Assembly: GCA_045545175.1 (NCBI GenBank)
Contig: JAZQAK010000006.1
Location: 1-64,000 of the forward strand
DNA: 64,000 bases
Direction of reading: 5' to 3'
Source: RGIG6165 sp045545175
Lineage (GTDB): Bacteria > Bacillota > Clostridia > Oscillospirales > Feifaniaceae
The translations under genes and the position numbers were made by a program. The notes beneath the pieces are model-generated. The model had not been told where the DNA came from, made no database searches, and saw only the letters and a program-made list of their open reading frames with translations. This document shows positions 15,244 to 23,972 of the stretch, piece by piece (position 1 is the first letter of the stretch; each line of letters begins with the position of its first letter).

Positions 15244-16581
15244 ATGCTCAATCCAAAGGAGTTAAAGGGAGTAACCTTCAAAAAGAATCTCGGCGGAAGT
15301 TATAATGCTTCCGAGGTTGATGATTTTCTGGCAGGTCTCATAGACGATTACACAAAAATATACACGGATAATGCCGAACTTTCCATGAAGCTTGAACTTA
15401 TGGCGGAAAGGCTTGCCGTATATAAGAGTGAGGAAAAGAAACTTAAAACCGCAGTGGCAAACGTCAAGTTGCTCTGTGACAACCTCATCAAAGACGCTAA
15501 TGAGAAAAGTGAGAAAATTGTCAAAACTGCGATGGCGGAGCGAGACAGTATTGTTGCTGCTCTTGAAGATACCGTAAGGCAGAAACGCAGTGAGATAGAT
15601 CTTATAAATACGTCTGTTGCAGAATATAAGGAAAATATGATTTTCAAGTATAAGATGCATATAGACGCGATAAATTCACTTCCGCTGTTTGATGATAAGG
15701 CGAGTGAAGAACTTATCGAAAAATCGCAGGAAAGGCTTGAAAAGCTCAAAATTCGTGAGCAGGAGATACCCGTTTTGCTGAACGAAAAGAAGGAGGAGCC
15801 TGAGGAGGTTGCCGAATTTATCGAGCCTACCGAGCCTAAAGAGGTGGTTTCTGCACCGACGGTTACGCAGGAACAACAGATAATAAAGGCAAAGGTTGTG
15901 GGTACACGTAAGATAGATTCGTCTACGACCGTGTTTGAAAGGCCCGTAGTTAAACCCGAAAAAGCAACGAGTGAGCCTACCGTCGTATTTGACAGCAAGG
16001 AAGTAATCAAGAAAGCCAAAGAAACGAAAAAGGCGTTTGTGGTTGCGAAAGAGGAGGCTGTCCCCGAGGAAAAACCCGTTGAAGGACAGACTACGTTTGA
16101 CGAGGTTGAGCCTGAAATTAAAAATGAACCTGCGGCAGAATACGTAAAGCCCACAGAGGAGATTCTGCAGAAATTTGCACCCAGGGAAGAAACGGTTGAA
16201 CCTGCAAAAGAGGTTGAAGAAGTTAAAGAAGAACCCAAGGTTGAAGACGATGATATAGACGTCCCCAAGTTTTTTGGAAACAGAAAAAAAGCCCGTTCTC
16301 CTGAGCAGGAAAAGAAAACACTTATTGAGAATATAAAGACTGCGCTTGCCGAAAAAGAAGCGGAGGAGCGTATTCGTATAGAACAGGAAGAAGCAGAAGA
16401 AAAAGAAATGGCGTCAATTGTCTCTTCTGCAGTTCCGATAGATGATGAGGAAGTCGAAGAAAAGATAGAGTCGAAATTCAAAAATGATATTCGATTCGGC
16501 TCTACGTTTGAATTCGGTGACGACGATGATGACGACGACGATGACGACGACGGATTTTTCTCGTTTTTTAAATCGAAATAA
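15244..16581 (+). CDS. divIVA: DivIVA-family cell-pole/septum protein with poly-Asp tail
   Basis: Coiled-coil scaffold that recognises curved membranes at septa and poles. Seen: the N-terminal DivIVA motif (NPKELKGVTFKKNLGGSYNA followed by SEVDDFLAGLIDDY), coiled coils to about residue 180, then a long Glu/Pro/Lys/Val-rich low-complexity region, and a C-terminus with 11 consecutive Asp before GFFSFF. At 445 aa it is far longer than Bacillus DivIVA (164 aa). The start at 15244 follows GGAGAG; the upstream in-frame codon at 15223 overlaps yggT. The S4-domain gene (ylmH) usual between yggT and divIVA is missing. Confidence 0.9.
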   Translation: MLNPKELKGVTFKKNLGGSYNASEVDDFLAGLIDDYTKIYTDNAELSMKLELMAERLAVYKSEEKKLKTAVANVKLLCDNLIKDANEKSEKIVKTAMAERDSIVAALEDTVRQKRSEIDLINTSVAEYKENMIFKYKMHIDAINSLPLFDDKASEELIEKSQERLEKLKIREQEIPVLLNEKKEEPEEVAEFIEPTEPKEVVSAPTVTQEQQIIKAKVVGTRKIDSSTTVFERPVVKPEKATSEPTVVFDSKEVIKKAKETKKAFVVAKEEAVPEEKPVEGQTTFDEVEPEIKNEPAAEYVKPTEEILQKFAPREETVEPAKEVEEVKEEPKVEDDDIDVPKFFGNRKKARSPEQEKKTLIENIKTALAEKEAEERIRIEQEEAEEKEMASIVSSAVPIDDEEVEEKIESKFKNDIRFGSTFEFGDDDDDDDDDDDGFFSFFKSK

Positions 16582-16609
16582 TTACAGCGACATATAAGGA
16601 GTGTAAACA

Positions 16610-19411
16610 ATGGATTACAATACAACACTTAATCTGCCGAGTAAAGAGGTTGACAAGGTATTTCCCATGAGGGCAAACCTCCCCGTGAGAGAGCCCGGTA
16701 TGCTTGAAAAATGGCAGAATGAAGAACTTTATGCAGAACTTCGCAAGAAGAATTCGGGTAAGCCGAAATTCGTGCTTCACGACGGCCCTCCCTTCTCAAA
16801 CGGTAACATACATATGGGCACGGCGATGAACAAGGTGCTCAAGGACATTATTAACCGTTACAGAATGATAAGCGGTTATGACGTGCCCTTCGTACCCGGT
16901 TGGGACAACCACGGTATGCCTATCGAAAGTGCGATAATCAAGAAGAATAAACTTGACCGCAAAAAGATGAGCATTCCCGAGTTCCGTAATGCCTGCAAGG
17001 ATTTTGCACAGAGCTTCGTAAACAGTCAGATGGATCAGTTCAAGAGACTTGGTGTAGTTGCTGACTGGGAGCATCCTTATCTCACAATGACACCCTCTTT
17101 TGAGGCACGTGAGGTCAAAGTATTCGGTGAGATGTTCAAGAAGGGCTACATCTATAAGGGTCTTAAGCCTGTTTACTGGTGCCCGAGTGATGAAACGGCA
17201 CTTGCAGAAGCAGAAATCGAATATGCAGACGATAAGTGTACGTCAATATACGTAAAATTTGCACTTAAGGACGATAAGGGCCTCGTTGCAGATACGTATG
17301 ACGTTTCAAAGACCTATTTTATAATCTGGACGACAACGACGTGGACACTGCCCGGCAACCTTGCCATTGCGGTAAATCCTGCCGAGTCATACGCACTCAT
17401 CAAGGCGGATAACGGCGAAGCGTATATCGTTGCAGAGGCGCTTGCTGAAAAGACGATGCAGGCAGGCGGCATCGAAAATTATGAAATTATAAAACTCTTC
17501 AAGGGTGCAGACCTTGAATTTATGACAGCACAGCATCCTTTCCTTGAGAGAGAGTCAAAGGTGCTTCTTGCAGACTACGTAACTATGGAAAGCGGTACGG
17601 GATGCGTTCATACCGCCCCCGGTTTCGGTGCTGACGACTATCAGACATGTCGCAGATACGGCCTTGATATGATAGTGCCTGTTGACGATAAGGGTTATCA
17701 GACCGAAGAAGCAGGCAAGTTTGCAGGTATGTTCTATGAAGAGTCGAATAAGGCAATTCTTGAAGATATGACGCAGAGCGGTGCCCTCTTTGCAAGCGAA
17801 GAAATCGTGCACCAGTATCCGCATTGCTGGCGTTGTAAGAAGCCTATAATCTTCAGGGCTACACCTCAGTGGTTCTGTTCTGTTGAATCCTTCAAGGATG
17901 AAGCGGTTAAGGCTTGTGAAGACGTAACCTGGATTCCCTCATGGGGTGCAGACCGTATGGTTTCAATGATTAAGGAACGTGCCGACTGGTGTATTTCACG
18001 TCAGCGTCATTGGGGTCTTCCCATTCCCGTATTCTACTGTGAAGATTGTAAAAAGCCTGTTTGCACGGATGAAACTATCGAAGCAGTATCAGAACTCTTT
18101 GCAAAAGAGGGTTCAAACGCATGGTACGAAAAGGACGTAAATGACATTCTTCCTGCGGGCTTTAAGTGTCCCCACTGTGGCGGCGTGCATTTCTTCAAAG
18201 AAACCGATACGCTTGACGGTTGGTTTGACTCAGGTTCAACACATTTCGGTGTTATTGAGAACAACCCCGATGCCAAGTGGCCGGCTGACCTCTATCTTGA
18301 GGGTGCAGACCAGTACAGAGGCTGGTTCCAGTCATCACTTCTTACTGCAGTAGGTGCAAAGGGTCAGGGTGCTCCCTATAAGACCGTTCTTACACACGGC
18401 TGGGTAGTTGACGGTGAAGGTAAGGCGATGCATAAGTCACTCGGAAACGGCGTTGCCCCCGAAGAAATAATCGATAAATACGGTGCAGACGTGCTTCGTC
18501 TGTGGGTTGCATCGTCAGACTATAAGGTTGACGTAAGAGTTTCAAAAGAAATTCTTGAACAGCTTTCACAGACATACAGAAAGATAAGAAATACGGCAAA
18601 ATATATCCTCGGTAACCTCGGCGGTTTTGAGCCTGATAATAAGGTTTCACCTGCAGATATGCTTCCGATGGATAAGTGGATAATCACACGTCTTAATGCG
18701 CTTTCAAAGGCAGTTAAAAAGGCGTACGAGGATTATGAATATCATATCGTTTACCACGCCGTTTACAATTTCTGTGTAGTTGAACTTTCAAATATCTATC
18801 TTGACGTTATAAAAGACAGACTTTACTGCGATTCCGTAAACGGTCTTTCAAGAAAGAGTGCGCAGACGGCTATCTATATGATTCTTGATACGCTTACACG
18901 TCTGCTTGCACCGATACTTGCATTTACTGCTGATGAAATCTGGTCAGCAATGCCTCATGCGAAGGACGATGATACAAGAAACGTTCTTTTCAACGTTGCA
19001 AATGCAGAGTATACGGAGTATGAACTTGCTGCAGACGAAATGGCTGCATGGGATAAACTCGTTGCAGTTCGTGACGATATCAACCCCTTCCTTGAAGAAG
19101 CAAGGGCTGCAAAACTTATAGGTAAGCCTCTTGAAGCAAAGGTAGTCATCTCGTGTGACGATGCTGAATACGAATTCCTTGCAGATAAGGGTGAAGATCT
19201 TGAGGCACTGCTTATCGTTTCGGAAGTTGAAGTTAATAAGGGTACAGACGGCGGTAAGTGCGAACGCTATGAAGGCATCTTTGTAAAGGTTGAAAAGGCT
19301 GAAGGCGAAAAGTGTGAAAGATGCTGGAAGTACGGTCACGGAACGGGCTCACACGGCGAACACAGTACACTTTGCTCAAGATGTGCGGCAGTCGTAACGG
19401 AAGATTTTTAA
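16610..19411 (+). CDS. ileS: Isoleucyl-tRNA synthetase
   Basis: Charges tRNA-Ile and edits mischarged valine. At 933 aa it is the bacterial type. Seen: the HIGH equivalent NIHMGTAMN, the CP1 editing domain (WTTTTWTLPGN), the KMSKS equivalent GKAMHKSLGNG, the anticodon-binding domain, and a C-terminal zinc finger with CERC and CSRC pairs. No T-box leader was seen: only 28 bases separate it from divIVA. lspA begins 1 base after its stop. Confidence 0.97.
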   Translation: MDYNTTLNLPSKEVDKVFPMRANLPVREPGMLEKWQNEELYAELRKKNSGKPKFVLHDGPPFSNGNIHMGTAMNKVLKDIINRYRMISGYDVPFVPGWDNHGMPIESAIIKKNKLDRKKMSIPEFRNACKDFAQSFVNSQMDQFKRLGVVADWEHPYLTMTPSFEAREVKVFGEMFKKGYIYKGLKPVYWCPSDETALAEAEIEYADDKCTSIYVKFALKDDKGLVADTYDVSKTYFIIWTTTTWTLPGNLAIAVNPAESYALIKADNGEAYIVAEALAEKTMQAGGIENYEIIKLFKGADLEFMTAQHPFLERESKVLLADYVTMESGTGCVHTAPGFGADDYQTCRRYGLDMIVPVDDKGYQTEEAGKFAGMFYEESNKAILEDMTQSGALFASEEIVHQYPHCWRCKKPIIFRATPQWFCSVESFKDEAVKACEDVTWIPSWGADRMVSMIKERADWCISRQRHWGLPIPVFYCEDCKKPVCTDETIEAVSELFAKEGSNAWYEKDVNDILPAGFKCPHCGGVHFFKETDTLDGWFDSGSTHFGVIENNPDAKWPADLYLEGADQYRGWFQSSLLTAVGAKGQGAPYKTVLTHGWVVDGEGKAMHKSLGNGVAPEEIIDKYGADVLRLWVASSDYKVDVRVSKEILEQLSQTYRKIRNTAKYILGNLGGFEPDNKVSPADMLPMDKWIITRLNALSKAVKKAYEDYEYHIVYHAVYNFCVVELSNIYLDVIKDRLYCDSVNGLSRKSAQTAIYMILDTLTRLLAPILAFTADEIWSAMPHAKDDDTRNVLFNVANAEYTEYELAADEMAAWDKLVAVRDDINPFLEEARAAKLIGKPLEAKVVISCDDAEYEFLADKGEDLEALLIVSEVEVNKGTDGGKCERYEGIFVKVEKAEGEKCERCWKYGHGTGSHGEHSTLCSRCAAVVTEDF

Positions 19412-19412
19412 T

Positions 19413-19877
19413 ATGCTTTGGTTGTTAATTGCTGTAATCGTGATTGCCGCAGACCAGATAACGAAGTTTGCGGCAGTCAGATACTTAAAGCCTGTCGGTG
19501 ACATACCGATTCTTGACGGAATATTCCACTTGAATTTCACCACGAATAAAGGTGCAAGCTGGGGTATTCTTGAAGGCAGACGGTTGACGTTTGTAGTCAT
19601 TACGGTGATAAGTTTTGTCGTGATACTTTATATGCTTTATAAGTCAAAATACAAAAACAGCAGACTTTTTAACTGGTCGATGGCACTTATTCTCGGCGGT
19701 GCGGCAGGCAATTTTGTTGACCGTGTACGCATAGGGGAAGTTGTGGATATGTTTTACGTAAAACTTATCGATTTTCCCGTATTCAACGTTGCAGATATTG
19801 CTTTGACAGCGGGTGCAATTTGTCTTATAATATATATGGTGTTTATCGAAGGCAAAGAGGATAAGAATGGAAAATGA
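19413..19877 (+). CDS. lspA: Prolipoprotein signal peptidase (LspA)
   Basis: Membrane aspartyl protease that removes signal peptides from lipidated prolipoproteins such as the lipoproteins at 46-52 kb. 154 aa with four hydrophobic helices. Catalytic Asp motifs: GNFVDRVRIGEVVD and FNVADIALTAG; also FNFTTNKGASWGIL-type signature (NFTTNKGASWG). It overlaps the next gene by 11 bases, a common lspA-rluD arrangement. Confidence 0.96.
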   Translation: MLWLLIAVIVIAADQITKFAAVRYLKPVGDIPILDGIFHLNFTTNKGASWGILEGRRLTFVVITVISFVVILYMLYKSKYKNSRLFNWSMALILGGAAGNFVDRVRIGEVVDMFYVKLIDFPVFNVADIALTAGAICLIIYMVFIEGKEDKNGK

Positions 19878-20763
19878 ATACAGTTTAATCTGTGATACTG
19901 ACGGGGTCAGGCTTGATGCGTTTATTGCAGACGGTATTGATTCGATAACGAGAAGTGCCGCAGTAAAACTTATCGAGCAGGGTGACGTTACGGTAGACGG
20001 GGTATCGAGAAGTAAGAATTACAGACTTGCAGTAGGGCAGGCTGTAAAGGTAAACGTACCCCCACCCGTTGCACTTGAGGCGGTACCGCAGGAAATGTCA
20101 CTTGACATTGTATATGAGGATGAGCATCTGCTTGTCGTCAATAAACCGCAGGGAATCGTGGTACATCCTGCCGCAGGCAATCCTGACGGGACGCTTGTGA
20201 ATGGACTTCTGGCACATTGCGGTGACAGTCTGTCGGGTATAAACGGCGTCATAAGACCGGGTATAGTTCACAGAATTGACAAGGATACGAGCGGTCTGCT
20301 GATAGTGGCTAAGAATGATGAGGCACATAAAGGCCTTGCAGAGCAGATAAAGGTGCATAGCTTCAAAAGGCAGTATTTAGCGGTGCTTTGCGGAAATGTA
20401 AAGGAAGATAACTTTACAGTGGATAAACCGATTGCCCGCAGTAAAAAAGACCGTAAAAAGATGGCTGTTGACCCGAGTGGTCGCAATGCGGTAACTCATT
20501 TTGAGGTTGAAGAGCGTTTTGGCAGGTATACGCTTGTCAGGTGTACGCTTGAAACGGGCCGTACGCATCAGATAAGGGTACACAGTGCATACATACATCA
20601 TCCGATAGCGGGGGATCCCGTGTACGGAAAGGCAGATAAAAGGCTTGCGGGACAGTGTCTGCATGCCACGTTGATAGGGTTTAATCACCCCATAAGCGGC
20701 GAATATATGGAATTTTGTACACCGCCGCCTGAATGGTTTAACGAATTTTTAAATTCAATATAA
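19867..20763 (+). CDS. RluD-type pseudouridine synthase
   Basis: RluA/RluD family enzyme that isomerises uridines in rRNA or tRNA. Seen: an N-terminal S4 RNA-binding domain (RLDAFIADGI, then AVKLIEQGDVTVDG), the catalytic motif HRIDKDTSGLL with its Asp, and GRTHQIRVH. 298 aa, typical. The exact target site cannot be told from sequence alone. It overlaps lspA. Confidence 0.93.
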   Translation: MENEYSLICDTDGVRLDAFIADGIDSITRSAAVKLIEQGDVTVDGVSRSKNYRLAVGQAVKVNVPPPVALEAVPQEMSLDIVYEDEHLLVVNKPQGIVVHPAAGNPDGTLVNGLLAHCGDSLSGINGVIRPGIVHRIDKDTSGLLIVAKNDEAHKGLAEQIKVHSFKRQYLAVLCGNVKEDNFTVDKPIARSKKDRKKMAVDPSGRNAVTHFEVEERFGRYTLVRCTLETGRTHQIRVHSAYIHHPIAGDPVYGKADKRLAGQCLHATLIGFNHPISGEYMEFCTPPPEWFNEFLNSI

Positions 20764-20781
20764 AATATGGAGGATTTTCAC

Positions 20782-21624
20782 ATGGATTGCAAAGAAAAAA
20801 GACAACTGCAAATCATTGCCAATGAGATTCGTCAGGGAGTAATCACGGGCGTTCACAGTGCAAAGTCGGGTCATCCGGGCGGTTCACTGTCAATAACCGA
20901 TATTTTGACGTATCTCTATTTCAAGGAAATGAACGTAGACCCCACAAATCCCAAGATGGCAGACCGTGACAGATTTGTTCTTTCAAAGGGACATACTGCA
21001 CCTGCACTCTACTCAACACTTGCTGAGAAGGGCTTTTTCTCAAAGGATTTACTTAAGACGCTCAGAAAGCCCGACAGTATTCTTCAGGGTCACCCCGATA
21101 TGAAGAAGATTCCCGGTGTTGATATGACGACGGGTTCACTCGGTCTCGGTTTATCATCAGCCTGCGGTATGGCTATCGCCGGAAAGAAGAAGGGCGAATC
21201 ATACAGAGTATACTGCGCAGTAGGTGACGGTGAAATCGAAGAAGGTCAGATTTGGGAAGCTGCTATGTTTGCGGCACACTATAATCTTACCAATCTCTGC
21301 GTTATCGTTGACTTAAACGGTCTTCAGATAGACGGTTCAACGGATGAAGTTATGTCCTCAAAGCCTGTTGACAAGAAGTTTGAAGCTTTCAATTTCAACG
21401 TAATTACTATTGACGGTCATGATTTTGACCAGATCGACGATGCATTTGCTAAGGCAAGAGCATGCACGGATAAACCCACAGCAATTCTTGCAAATACTGT
21501 AAAGGGTAAGGGCGTTTCGTATATGGAAAATAACGTAAGCTGGCACGGTAACCCGCCCAATGACGAACAGTATGAACAGGCTATGGCTGAACTCAAGGCA
21601 CAGCGTGCAGAATTGGAGGCGTAA
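20782..21624 (+). CDS. Transketolase, N-terminal (TPP-binding) subunit
   Basis: First half of a split transketolase of the non-oxidative pentose phosphate pathway. Seen: SAKSGHPGGSLS near the N-terminus, SKGHTAPALY, and the TPP/Mg motif GDGEIEEG...DLNGLQIDG. 280 aa from the ATG at 20782, chosen because TGGAGG lies 8 nt upstream (an in-frame ATG at 20767 overlaps that site). The partner subunit begins 2 bases after the stop. Confidence 0.95.
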   Translation: MDCKEKRQLQIIANEIRQGVITGVHSAKSGHPGGSLSITDILTYLYFKEMNVDPTNPKMADRDRFVLSKGHTAPALYSTLAEKGFFSKDLLKTLRKPDSILQGHPDMKKIPGVDMTTGSLGLGLSSACGMAIAGKKKGESYRVYCAVGDGEIEEGQIWEAAMFAAHYNLTNLCVIVDLNGLQIDGSTDEVMSSKPVDKKFEAFNFNVITIDGHDFDQIDDAFAKARACTDKPTAILANTVKGKGVSYMENNVSWHGNPPNDEQYEQAMAELKAQRAELEA

Positions 21625-21626
21625 TT

Positions 21627-22562
21627 ATGGCAGATAAAATAGCAACAAGAGAGGCTTACGGTAAAGCCCTTTGTGACTTATCAACAGAAAGAGATTTCTA
21701 CGTAATGGATGCTGACCTTGCGGCAGCAACAAAGACAGGCGTGTTCAAGAAGGCTTGTCCCGAAAGATTTATGGATTGCGGTATTGCAGAAGGCAATATG
21801 ATGAGCGTTGCGGCAGGTATTGCAACGACGGGTACTCCCGTATTTGCAAGTACGTTTGCTATGTTTGCAGCAGGCAGAGCGTTTGATGCTGTAAGAAACT
21901 CTATCGGTTATCCCCACCTCAACGTAAAGATCGGTGCAACTCACGCAGGTATATCTGTTGGTGAAGACGGTGCTACACATCAGTGTAACGAAGATATCGC
22001 TCTTATGAGAACGATTCCCGGTATGACGGTAATCAACCCCTGTGATGCAGTAGAAGCTGCTGCTGCAACAAAGGCTGCACTTGATATTGACGGTCCCGTA
22101 TATCTCCGTTTCGGCAGATATGCAGTTCCGGTAATCAATGACGAAGCAACGTATGAATTTGTTCCCGGTAAGGGTGTCGTTCTTGCAGACGGTAAGGACG
22201 TAACTATCGTTGCAACGGGTCTTCTCGTATGCGAAGCACTCAAGGCAAGAGAAGAACTTCTTAAGGAAGGCATTGATGCTGCAGTAATCAACATCCACAC
22301 AATCAAGCCTATCGATAAGGAACTTCTCGTTGAATATGCCAAGAAGACGGGCGTTGTTGTAACGGCTGAAGAACATAACGTTATCGGCGGTCTCGGCGGT
22401 GCAGTATGTGAAGTTCTTGCTGAAGAATGTCCCGTAAAGGTTGTACGTCTCGGCGTAAACGACGAGTTTGGCAGAAGCGGAAATGCAGCAGCACTTCTTG
22501 ATATGTTCAAGCTCAATGCAGAGGGTATTATCGAAAAGGTAAAACTTGCACTCGGCAAATAA
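21627..22562 (+). CDS. Transketolase, C-terminal (pyrimidine-binding) subunit
   Basis: Second half of the split transketolase. Seen: GIAEGNMMSVAAGIA with the conserved Glu that activates TPP, FAMFAAGRAFD, THAGISVGEDGATHQ, and a C-terminal transketolase domain (TAEEHNVIGGLGGAV). 311 aa. Together with the upstream gene it makes a full-length enzyme. Strong codon bias suggests high expression. A bidirectional terminator follows. Confidence 0.95.
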   Translation: MADKIATREAYGKALCDLSTERDFYVMDADLAAATKTGVFKKACPERFMDCGIAEGNMMSVAAGIATTGTPVFASTFAMFAAGRAFDAVRNSIGYPHLNVKIGATHAGISVGEDGATHQCNEDIALMRTIPGMTVINPCDAVEAAAATKAALDIDGPVYLRFGRYAVPVINDEATYEFVPGKGVVLADGKDVTIVATGLLVCEALKAREELLKEGIDAAVINIHTIKPIDKELLVEYAKKTGVVVTAEEHNVIGGLGGAVCEVLAEECPVKVVRLGVNDEFGRSGNAAALLDMFKLNAEGIIEKVKLALGK

Positions 22563-22575
22563 ATTTTAATTAAAC

Positions 22576-22609
22576 AAAAACTCCTATGACTATTCATAGG
22601 AGTTTTTTT
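22576..22609. terminator. Bidirectional terminator between transketolase and pdaB
   Basis: AAAAACTCCTATGA and TCATAGGAGTTTTT pair around a 4-5 nt loop. The tail of pdaB runs into its right arm. Confidence 0.85.
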
Positions 22610-23366
22610 CATTCATATGTTGCATACCTGCATTGTCGATGGTGTAATTCTCTTTATATATCAGGTCGGTAATTTTTACAAACTCATAACCGTCGTTTTT
22701 AAGAGTTTCGATAATCGGTGCAAGTGAGGCAGGCGTGTTTTCGGCGGCATTGTGAAAGAGCACGATAGAACCGTTTTTGACTTTTGATGTCACCCTTTTC
22801 CATATTTCGTCTGCGGAAAGACCTTTCCAGTCAAGTGAGTCGACGTCCCACTGTATCGGGTACATATTTAGTTCTCGAACCGTATTTACCGTAAGGTCGT
22901 TGTAATCACCGTACGGCATTCTGAAAAGGGTGGGGCATTTTCCCGTTACCGATTCGATTTTGGAATTGCAGGTGTTTATTTCACTTTTCATCTGCTCAGC
23001 CGACAGTTTCGGCATATGCGGATGCGTGTCCGAATGATTCATTATGTCGTGACCGGCATCGTGAAGCGCCTTTACGCTTTCGGGATACTTATCAACCCAT
23101 TCTCCGACAACGAAAAACGTTGCAGGGACGTTATGTTTCCCTAAAATTTCAATAAGAAGTTCTGTATCCTCGTTGCCCCAGGCGGCATCGAAGCTGAGTG
23201 CAACTTTTTTTTCGTCGGTAGCGACACAGTAAATGGGAAGTTCACGCTTTACCGCAGCCGTCTGTGCAGAGTGTGGGCTCATTTTTAAAACACAGACTAT
23301 GCCTATTGCCAGAAAGATTCCGCATAGTGGAATCAAATGTTTCTTTTTTAGAACGAATAACCTCAT
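22590..23366 (-). CDS. pdaB: Polysaccharide deacetylase, PdaB-type sporulation protein
   Basis: NodB-fold deacetylase whose family acts in spore peptidoglycan maintenance. Seen: an N-terminal membrane anchor (IPLCGIFLAIGIVCVL), metal and catalytic motifs VALSFDAAWGNEDT (Asp pair), HSDTHPHM (metal His pair) and FRMPYGDYN, then a late LFHN motif. FDAAWGNEDT is characteristic of PdaB. 258 aa from the ATG at 23366, which follows AGAGGTG; an upstream GTG at 23375 lies in that site. It faces away from yaaL-bofA, forming a small sporulation cluster. Confidence 0.88.
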   Translation of the reverse strand: MRLFVLKKKHLIPLCGIFLAIGIVCVLKMSPHSAQTAAVKRELPIYCVATDEKKVALSFDAAWGNEDTELLIEILGKHNVPATFFVVGEWVDKYPESVKALHDAGHDIMNHSDTHPHMPKLSAEQMKSEINTCNSKIESVTGKCPTLFRMPYGDYNDLTVNTVRELNMYPIQWDVDSLDWKGLSADEIWKRVTSKVKNGSIVLFHNAAENTPASLAPIIETLKNDGYEFVKITDLIYKENYTIDNAGMQHMNEKNSYE

Positions 23367-23429
23367 ATTTTTCACCTCTGTAAAAAATATATTCGGTACA
23401 TCCGTAAAAAATGCAGTTTAAATAAAATT

Positions 23430-23458
23430 TCATATTTGCATACTTGTCCTCATATTAT
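23430..23458 (+). promoter_or_regulatory. Candidate sigma-E promoter of yaaL-bofA
   Basis: TCATATT (23430-23436), a 14-bp spacer and CATATTAT (23451-23458) resemble the Bacillus sigma-E elements (-35 around ATATT, -10 CATACAAT). bofA is sigma-E-dependent in Bacillus. The leader would be very short, with the ribosome-binding site at its 5' end. Confidence 0.35.
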
Positions 23459-23476
23459 GTGTCAGGAGGGATAAGG

Positions 23477-23695
23477 ATGCTTGAAAGACTTTTTGGTGAA
23501 GAAAGAGAACTATCACACGAACAAAGGCTGGCGGTGGCACTGCGTGACGTGCAGAGCAGACTGTCGGCGGCTCGCAGAGAATTTGAACTTGTTGATGAGC
23601 CTGAACTTATTGATGCGCTTACATATGAAATTCTGTCGCTTTCACACAGAGAAAATTCGCTTCTCAGAAAGATAAGGGGACTTACCGATGAGTAA
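23477..23695 (+). CDS. YaaL-type DUF2508 small protein
   Basis: A 72-aa acidic helical protein (LSHEQRLAVALRDVQSRLSA; ALTYEILSLSHRENSLLRKI). The pairing of this small gene with bofA matches Bacillus yaaL-bofA. The start at 23477 was chosen because TCAGGAGGG sits 7 nt upstream. The stop overlaps the bofA start by 8 bases. Function unknown. Confidence 0.8.
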   Translation: MLERLFGEERELSHEQRLAVALRDVQSRLSAARREFELVDEPELIDALTYEILSLSHRENSLLRKIRGLTDE

Positions 23696-23948
23696 GACGG
23701 TACTACTTGTTTTGTGTGTTGCGGGTGCATTTTTGGTGTTGTTTCTCTGTATGATTTCGCGCCATTTCCGCAGAATAGTGGGCACGCTTATGAATAGTCT
23801 GCTCGGTGTCGGTCTGCTGATGGCAAGCAATATGCTGGGGGCTTCTTTTGCGGTTGCGGTTAATCTGCCGACTATTCTCATATCCGTGATACTGGGACTT
23901 CCCGGAATTACGGCACTGTTTTTACTGAAACTCATATTGAACATATAA
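23688..23948 (+). CDS. bofA: BofA, pro-sigma-K processing inhibitor
   Basis: A small integral membrane protein that in spore-formers holds the SpoIVFB protease inactive until the forespore signal arrives. 86 aa with three hydrophobic stretches; C-terminal family signature NLPTILISVILGLPGITAL. It indicates an endospore-forming host, in line with the SASP at 63.8 kb. Confidence 0.88.
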   Translation: MSKTVLLVLCVAGAFLVLFLCMISRHFRRIVGTLMNSLLGVGLLMASNMLGASFAVAVNLPTILISVILGLPGITALFLLKLILNI

Positions 23949-23972
23949 AAAGAGGGGATAACCCCTCTTTTT
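23947..23972. terminator. Bidirectional terminator between bofA and the DUF362 gene
   Basis: AAAAGAGGGG ataa CCCCTCTTTT. Confidence 0.85.

Noticed and set aside
16582..16609. T-box riboswitch for ileS
   Set aside because: Only 28 bases separate divIVA and ileS; no stem or T-box sequence.
15348..16628. Long antisense Ser-rich open frame opposite divIVA
   Set aside because: It is the mirror of GAA/GAC-rich acidic codons; low-complexity and no ribosome-binding site or family resemblance.
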